Shown: piece by piece, positions 22,254 to 25,937 of the stretch
Layout: each line of letters opens with the position of its first letter
How positions within the stretch are numbered: position 1 is the first letter of the stretch
DNA from: a virus
Reading direction: 5' to 3' (one strand)
DNA length: 25,937 bases
IMG/VR virus record: IMGVR_UViG_3300027782_002632
Location: 1 to 25,937 of that record
Position numbers and translations under genes: made by a program
The notes under the pieces: generated by a model
What the model saw: only the letters and a program-made list of their open reading frames with translations
Told to the model about the DNA's origin: nothing
Databases searched by the model: none

Positions 22254-22282
22254 ATTGTATAGCCACATCCATTTAATGTCAA
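22254..22282 (-). promoter_or_regulatory. Sigma70 promoter with shared spacer (copy 4)
   Basis: Minus strand TTGACA (22277-22282), spacer TTAAATGGATGTGGCTA, TACAAT (22254-22259). The spacer matches 13446-13474 at 15 of 17 positions. Predicted start near 22247. Confidence 0.9.
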
Positions 22283-22293
22283 ATTTTTCTGGT

Positions 22294-23310
22294 TTATTCA
22301 AACACAAACAAGTCACTATGTGCCATTGTTGTAGTAGCGTCATATGAATAATATGCGTGTGAAGTTGTATTTTTGAAAACATAGGTTAAATCAAATCTAT
22401 TCAATTTCTTTTTATAGTTCTTAAAAGGGCTATCAATGCCCAAATGATCCACTAAGTCAAAACCCATATCTTCATGTAACTGGATAGTACGTTCTACTAT
22501 ATTTTCGCATCGTCCATTCATTACGTTATAACAGCTTAAACCGTCTTTTTTAAGTATAGATAGATTGCGGGTAATCATTGGTATATACCAATTATCCATC
22601 CAGCTATTATATTCAGAGTATTTCTGATAACTTTGATTACTATTTGATGCGTAAATTTCTATGTCAAAATAGGGAGGACTAGTCAATACAATATCAACCT
22701 TCTCAACAGATTCCAAATCTAAATCCTCATAGGGAATATTGTAAAGTGTCACCTTATCTTCAATATTTAAGAATGTAACCATTCTCATTAGATTGTTATA
22801 AGTTTCTACATTGGGTTCACATCCTACATATTTCCATCCGGAAGCTACTGTACCTAGTAATCTACCTCCCCAACCAGCACAAGGATCAAATAGAATTCCT
22901 TCTGTTTTTTGTGTTGATAGGATTATTTGTTTAGACAAGTGAGGTCTATAAAAGCTAGGATTGTGCATTCCCGATGCCATATAAACTGCTCTACGTATCC
23001 ATGACAGATACAATGCAGACATTTTTGATAGACCCCACAATCTAACTTTATCCATTAGTACAGGGTCATTCCATGATTTTACAAATGACTTTCCCTTTTT
23101 TGTTTCAATATCAAAAAAATTACTACAAAAATGTTGACACAGTTTTAGACCGGGTTTATATTGTGATCCAGTCTTAAAGACTGTTTCATTTTTTAACCAG
23201 TTCCAATCTTTCAATAGTTCTTTATCAGTATAGTTATAATGAAATTCAACCTTCATTAGATCCTGTGTTGTAATATCTTGCGGTAATGTTTTTTTTGATT
23301 TAGTTGCCAT
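22294..23310 (-). CDS. DNA methyltransferase (N4-cytosine or N6-adenine)
   Basis: 338 residues. SAM-binding motif I DPCAGWGGR (142-150), motif II-like VGCEPN (162-167) and catalytic motif IV TSPPYFD (200-206). The TSPPY form is typical of N4-cytosine and some N6-adenine amino methyltransferases; exact base and site cannot be told from sequence. The N-terminal 135 residues are a helical phage-type extension and may carry target recognition. Start ATG at 23310 overlaps the upstream endonuclease-like gene by 11 bases, so the two are coupled. Could shield phage DNA from host restriction or act with the neighbouring nuclease. Confidence 0.9.
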   Translation of the reverse strand: MATKSKKTLPQDITTQDLMKVEFHYNYTDKELLKDWNWLKNETVFKTGSQYKPGLKLCQHFCSNFFDIETKKGKSFVKSWNDPVLMDKVRLWGLSKMSALYLSWIRRAVYMASGMHNPSFYRPHLSKQIILSTQKTEGILFDPCAGWGGRLLGTVASGWKYVGCEPNVETYNNLMRMVTFLNIEDKVTLYNIPYEDLDLESVEKVDIVLTSPPYFDIEIYASNSNQSYQKYSEYNSWMDNWYIPMITRNLSILKKDGLSCYNVMNGRCENIVERTIQLHEDMGFDLVDHLGIDSPFKNYKKKLNRFDLTYVFKNTTSHAYYSYDATTTMAHSDLFVFE

Positions 23311-23869
23311 TATTTTTAATCCATTTTTTCTTTCTATTCTCTGTTTTTGTAATCAATTTAGAATAGAAAGAAACTGCTTCTTGACCCAAACGATGAAGCC
23401 ATTGTTCTTTTGTCAATGTTGTACGTGGAGATTCAAAAAAATTAACCATGTTTTTAATTTGCAATTGACCCACTCCCAAGTTCTGAATACTGAGATGTTC
23501 CCAATTTAATTCGTACACATCCAGTACAATGATATCTATAATTTTTTTCTCAATACTATCATATTTAACAAAATTATAGATAAGTGGTTTATTTAATGTA
23601 CGCAATCTATCAATGCTAATCAAGTTAGGCATTTTGAATTTCAATGCTACATCACTAGTCTTATGGTCAACATAACAATCATTAACTGTTATGTCCTCAA
23701 TACTTCTGCGACTTGTGGCAGGAACCACATTGGGAAATACTTCCGTAAGAATATTATTACATTCTAGTTCTATCTTATCTGCTATGCCACGTTGCTGTAA
23801 ATGATTGGATTCGGGAAAAGCCAATTTTTCAGACAAACATTTCTGAATTTCTTCTTTAAGTTGTTGCAT
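23300..23869 (-). CDS. Candidate type II restriction-like endonuclease
   Basis: 189 residues. SRRSIEDITVNDCYVDHKTS (about 53-72) fits a PD-(D/E)XK core: E58/D59 then D68-x-K70; it is followed by FKMPNLISIDRLR, a (M)PNLISI.RL string that accompanies D-x-K in some phage and bacterial restriction endonucleases. C-terminal helices are basic (KTENRKKKWIKNN). The frame runs 5 codons upstream, but AGGAAATCAC lies just before the ATG at 23869. It overlaps the methyltransferase gene, the layout of a restriction-modification pair, with a promoter at 23895-23923. Endonuclease role is an inference. Confidence 0.75.
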   Translation of the reverse strand: MQQLKEEIQKCLSEKLAFPESNHLQQRGIADKIELECNNILTEVFPNVVPATSRRSIEDITVNDCYVDHKTSDVALKFKMPNLISIDRLRTLNKPLIYNFVKYDSIEKKIIDIIVLDVYELNWEHLSIQNLGVGQLQIKNMVNFFESPRTTLTKEQWLHRLGQEAVSFYSKLITKTENRKKKWIKNNGN

Positions 23870-23894
23870 GTGATTTCCTATCATATAAAGATAT

Positions 23895-23923
23895 AGTATA
23901 ACACATTACCCGATTATTGTCAA
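23895..23923 (-). promoter_or_regulatory. Sigma70 promoter of the nuclease-methyltransferase pair
   Basis: Minus strand TTGACA (23918-23923), 17-bp spacer, TATACT (23895-23900). Predicted start near 23888, 19 nt before the ATG. One promoter for both genes means nuclease-first translation unless the methyltransferase has another source. Confidence 0.88.
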
Positions 23924-23955
23924 TTTTTATTTTGTTGCATTAAAACAACACCTTT

Positions 23956-24372
23956 TCAACTTACCTCAGTGCGGCCATTGCCGAGGTCCTTAGTACGGAT
24001 TACTCTGGAATCACGGTTTTCCGGATCTGCAACCTGCTGTTCATACATCTCTAAGGCTACATTGCGACATACTGTTTGAAACCAACGATCCACAATGATA
24101 ACATCAGTATCATCATCACGTTGTTTATACCCCGCTCTAATTAAATTCAATACAAACTTGTCATTAAAATCTAAATCAAATGCACCATCATTAATATTCT
24201 CAGGATTGATTTCTACTTTAGTAATAGCAATGTAGGGTTCACCTGCCGCTGTTGCTTTTTCTTTTTCAGTAAGTTCGGGTGTTGGGGGCTTTTGTTGTTT
24301 AGGCTTAGGCTCTTTCTTAACAACAGGCTCAACCTCTTGCTTTTTGAATAAGTTTTTTAATTTTTCAAACAT
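23956..24372 (-). CDS. Conserved T4-like phage protein, 138 aa
   Basis: 138 residues. Basic/proline-rich linker (residues 4-35), then ELTEKEKATAAGEPYIAITK, VEINPENINDGAFDLDFNDK and VDRWFQTVCRNVALEMYEQQ, ending RTKDLGNGRTEVS. A pattern I recognise from many T4-like cyanophage and environmental genomes; function unknown. Overlaps the UvdE stop by 16 bases, with a promoter inside the UvdE gene (24427-24455). Confidence 0.87.
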   Translation of the reverse strand: MFEKLKNLFKKQEVEPVVKKEPKPKQQKPPTPELTEKEKATAAGEPYIAITKVEINPENINDGAFDLDFNDKFVLNLIRAGYKQRDDDTDVIIVDRWFQTVCRNVALEMYEQQVADPENRDSRVIRTKDLGNGRTEVS

Positions 24373-25382
24373 TTGTATCTTTCGTATAATTTAAAGCTGG
24401 CAAGATTCTTTGCCTTTGATTCACACATCATATCAAAGTTATCTAAGAATGTCAATGCCCAATCATTCACCGCATCATTCCAATAGTAATCACTATGTGC
24501 CCGAAGCTTCTGTTTACTATGTCCTGCTTCAATCAACGCACCATGAGAGGGTAACTGTGATCCGGGATGGCCGACAAGTACATCTTCACGACTGACGGAG
24601 TAATGGAGAGTAGGGCGAACGCCACGCCAACTATCCCTAACCATTTTAACACGGTCGTCAGTAGGTTGAATATATTCACCCTCTCTAATCCAATTATGGT
24701 GAATGTCCATGACCGTAGGTACGAGGTCAGATAATGATAAGCAGTCTGTAAGTCCATGTGTGTATTCCTCATTTTCTAGTGTTAGTGTGTTTCTCGCTTC
24801 GGGGCTGAGTCTTCCGTAGACATCTCTGATTCCTTGTGGGCCTCTACGCCCAGATATGTGTATATTAATCTTAAAATCCTGGAAATTTCTACCGAACCCC
24901 ATCCATCTGGCCATATCTGCATGATATTCAAATTCTTCTATACTCTTATTTACTACCTCGTCACGGTCACTCGCTAAAACTACAAACTGGTCTGGGTGAA
25001 ATGACAAACGAACATCGTTGGCCCTAGCTGTTTCACCAATGGGTGCCATCCAACGTTCTAAGCTGTTCTGTACATCCGTACTATGCCAAAATTCTTTGTA
25101 CCCATCCATTGTATAGAAACTGAGCATATCGCTAGTAAGACGAACCATACGCAATTCGGGTTCTAATGTAGCAACACGCTTAACAAGTGCATGAGTGTTC
25201 ATAATGTTACGTTTAGCAACATCCATAATCTTTTCTTCTACTACATTGCGGCTATTACGCTTTGCCCATGCTTGTGTAGTGCCACCGGTGTTAAGGCCTT
25301 CGGCTGAAACTATCTCACCTTTGTGATTGATTTCTGCCCACTTGCAAGCAAAGCCGATGCGTTTGATAGATTGATTTGTCAA
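24357..25382 (-). CDS. uvdE: UV damage endonuclease UvdE
   Basis: 341 residues from TTG at 25382. Cuts DNA 5' to UV photoproducts, starting an alternative excision repair. TIM-barrel metal ligands can be followed: RIGFACKWAEIN (8-19), LSFHPDQF with H129, INIHIS with H175, TLENEEY with E203, VMDIHHNW with D226/H228, then RPTLHYSVSRED and KLRAHSDYYWN near the end. The frame extends 14 codons to an ATG at 25424, but that lies at the predicted -10 (25415-25420), before the transcript start, so it cannot be used from this promoter. TTG at 25382 lacks a strong ribosome site, so the start stays uncertain by a few codons. Repair of sunlight damage suits a surface-water phage. Confidence 0.93.
   Translation of the reverse strand: MTNQSIKRIGFACKWAEINHKGEIVSAEGLNTGGTTQAWAKRNSRNVVEEKIMDVAKRNIMNTHALVKRVATLEPELRMVRLTSDMLSFYTMDGYKEFWHSTDVQNSLERWMAPIGETARANDVRLSFHPDQFVVLASDRDEVVNKSIEEFEYHADMARWMGFGRNFQDFKINIHISGRRGPQGIRDVYGRLSPEARNTLTLENEEYTHGLTDCLSLSDLVPTVMDIHHNWIREGEYIQPTDDRVKMVRDSWRGVRPTLHYSVSREDVLVGHPGSQLPSHGALIEAGHSKQKLRAHSDYYWNDAVNDWALTFLDNFDMMCESKAKNLASFKLYERYKCLKN
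24427..24455 (-). promoter_or_regulatory. Sigma70-like promoter inside uvdE
   Basis: Minus strand TTGACA (24450-24455), 17-bp spacer, TATGAT (24427-24432). -35 perfect, -10 five of six. Inside the UvdE coding end; predicted start near 24420, 48 nt before the ATG of the 138-residue gene. Confidence 0.7.
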
Positions 25383-25414
25383 AGTAATAGTCCAAAGTGA
25401 TAAATAATAGATAT

Positions 25415-25443
25415 AGTGTAGCATACCTACGCAATAAAGTCAA
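25415..25443 (-). promoter_or_regulatory. Sigma70 promoter of uvdE, overlapping divergent control region
   Basis: Minus strand TTGACT (25438-25443), 17-bp spacer, TACACT (25415-25420). One mismatch in -35, two in -10. On the plus strand GATAAATA (25399-25406) faces the rightward gene, so early (minus) and possibly late (plus) transcription would overlap here. Confidence 0.7.
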
Positions 25444-25461
25444 CTATTTACGGATAACAAA

Positions 25462-25937
25462 ATGAGATTTACTGAAATTATATCTGAGAGTGCAGGAACC
25501 AGACTGAAAGACATAGCAAAAATTGCCACCAATATGCAGGATGCTGACTTTTGGTTAATCCGTAAAGGTAGTGATAAGACTGTAGGTAAGCCTGTTAAAG
25601 AATTTGATCCTTCAAGGATTGGAGTTAAAGTTGTAAAAACTGATGTTCTTGACCCAAACTATCTGTATTACGCAATGATGAATTTACACAACCAAGGACA
25701 TTTTGCTCGTATAGCAAATGGAACAACCAATTTAGTTAATATTACTGTAGCTGATATTGCTAATATTCCACTTGGGCAACAAAACGAATCATTAAATGAA
25801 TTTGCTCCTAGTAATGGTGATGACCATGAGCCAGATGAAGAAGAAATTCTAAAACAACTGGCTGCTCAATGGTGGCATGGAACAGAACAACAAATGGCAA
25901 AAGCACAAAAAACATTAGCTTCAATGGGTTGGGATAT
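25462..25937 (+). CDS. MRFTEI-type phage protein with HsdS-like pattern (3' end off-window)
   Basis: 158 codons, then cut. The N-terminus MRFTEIISESAGTRLKD is a short tag-like start recalled from large environmental phages. Residues about 31-105 (DADFWLIRKGSDKTVGKPVK, then GVKVVKTDVLDPNYLYYAMM and TTNLVNITVADIANIPLG) closely follow the order of a type I restriction HsdS target-recognition domain: a positioned P-x-Y-L-Y-Y, then a G-T-T-N...N-I..(D/I)(I)..I-P-L end. Then an acidic linker and WWHGTEQQMAKAQKTLASMG. Role unknown; the HsdS similarity is inferred from motif order, not a search. ATG at 25462 follows GGATAACAAA. It opens a plus-strand unit opposite to uvdE. Confidence 0.8.
   Translation, partial: MRFTEIISESAGTRLKDIAKIATNMQDADFWLIRKGSDKTVGKPVKEFDPSRIGVKVVKTDVLDPNYLYYAMMNLHNQGHFARIANGTTNLVNITVADIANIPLGQQNESLNEFAPSNGDDHEPDEEEILKQLAAQWWHGTEQQMAKAQKTLASMGWD

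Noticed and set aside
22223-22282. Longer start of the 204-aa gene at ATG 22282
   Set aside because: It begins inside the -35 box of its own promoter; the ribosome site and ATG at 22222 are clear.
23924-23955. Hairpin TGTTG/CAACA as terminator after the 138-aa gene
   Set aside because: Five AT-rich pairs with no U-tract; too weak.
25383-25424. Longer UvdE start at ATG 25424
   Set aside because: The ATG lies at the -10 box, upstream of the predicted transcript start.
1-25937. Bacterial chromosome or plasmid origin, because of dnaK, clpX and rpsU
   Set aside because: Gene density, micro-genes, overlaps and many T4-like phage families around them favour a large phage; no metabolic or ribosomal operons are present.
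1-25937. tRNA genes, CRISPR arrays, insertion sequences
   Set aside because: Looked for T-loop strings, regular spaced repeats and transposase motifs on both strands by eye; none seen. A tRNA scan would be decisive.

Overview
The window looks like the genome of a large tailed phage, probably a freshwater T4-like or 'huge' phage of a betaproteobacterium. It is AT-rich. Nearly all genes lie on the minus strand, packed with ATGA/TAATG stop-start overlaps. Many are 30-150 codon proteins of the kind seen in T4-like cyanophages and environmental myoviruses. They sit beside phage replication and repair enzymes (ATP-dependent DNA ligase, T4 RNase H-like 5'-3' exonuclease, UV damage endonuclease) and three host-type genes (dnaK, clpX, rpsU). 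No ribosomal operon, tRNA, transposase or CRISPR array is visible. The host guess rests on the DnaK sequence and on one Ala/Pro/Lys-rich secreted protein and is an inference.

Layout (genes are read right to left, since most are on the minus strand). 1-4738: a host-takeover block. A sigma70 promoter at 4710-4738 drives two outer-envelope lipoproteins, then ClpX and ribosomal protein bS21 (translationally coupled). DnaK, cut by the window start, follows with its own leader. 4739-12804: a long co-directional run with a coiled-coil membrane protein, acidic proteins, DNA ligase, a secreted alpha/beta hydrolase and several tiny membrane proteins. 12776-15966: small genes that each have their own near-consensus promoter, a DUF5672-type glycosyltransferase with a strong terminator, a chain of micro-genes (31, 27 and 55 codons) and two exported or structural-looking proteins. 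15967-16449 is a lone plus-strand gene for a GDPD-like protein with a degenerate active site. 16446-19350: a tight operon of conserved small phage proteins ending (upstream) at an AbrB-like gene with an apparent one-base frameshift. 19347-20389: the exonuclease. 20391-23923: two operons holding a ParB/DGQHR-like protein, a candidate PD-(D/E)XK protein, a DNA methyltransferase and a second candidate PD-(D/E)XK endonuclease, a possible phage-borne restriction-modification or anti-host DNA island. 23956-25443: a conserved phage protein and UvdE. 25462-end: a plus-strand gene with an HsdS-like recognition-domain pattern.

Regulation is unusually legible. At least eleven sigma70-type promoters with exactly 17-bp spacers can be placed, five of them TTGACA-N17-TATAAT. 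Four of them share most of the spacer sequence as well. They usually abut or overlap the stop codon of the gene upstream and place transcription about 25 nt before the start codon. This argues that these genes are read by unmodified host RNA polymerase early in infection. Several gene starts were moved inward because the longest reading frame begins inside a promoter.
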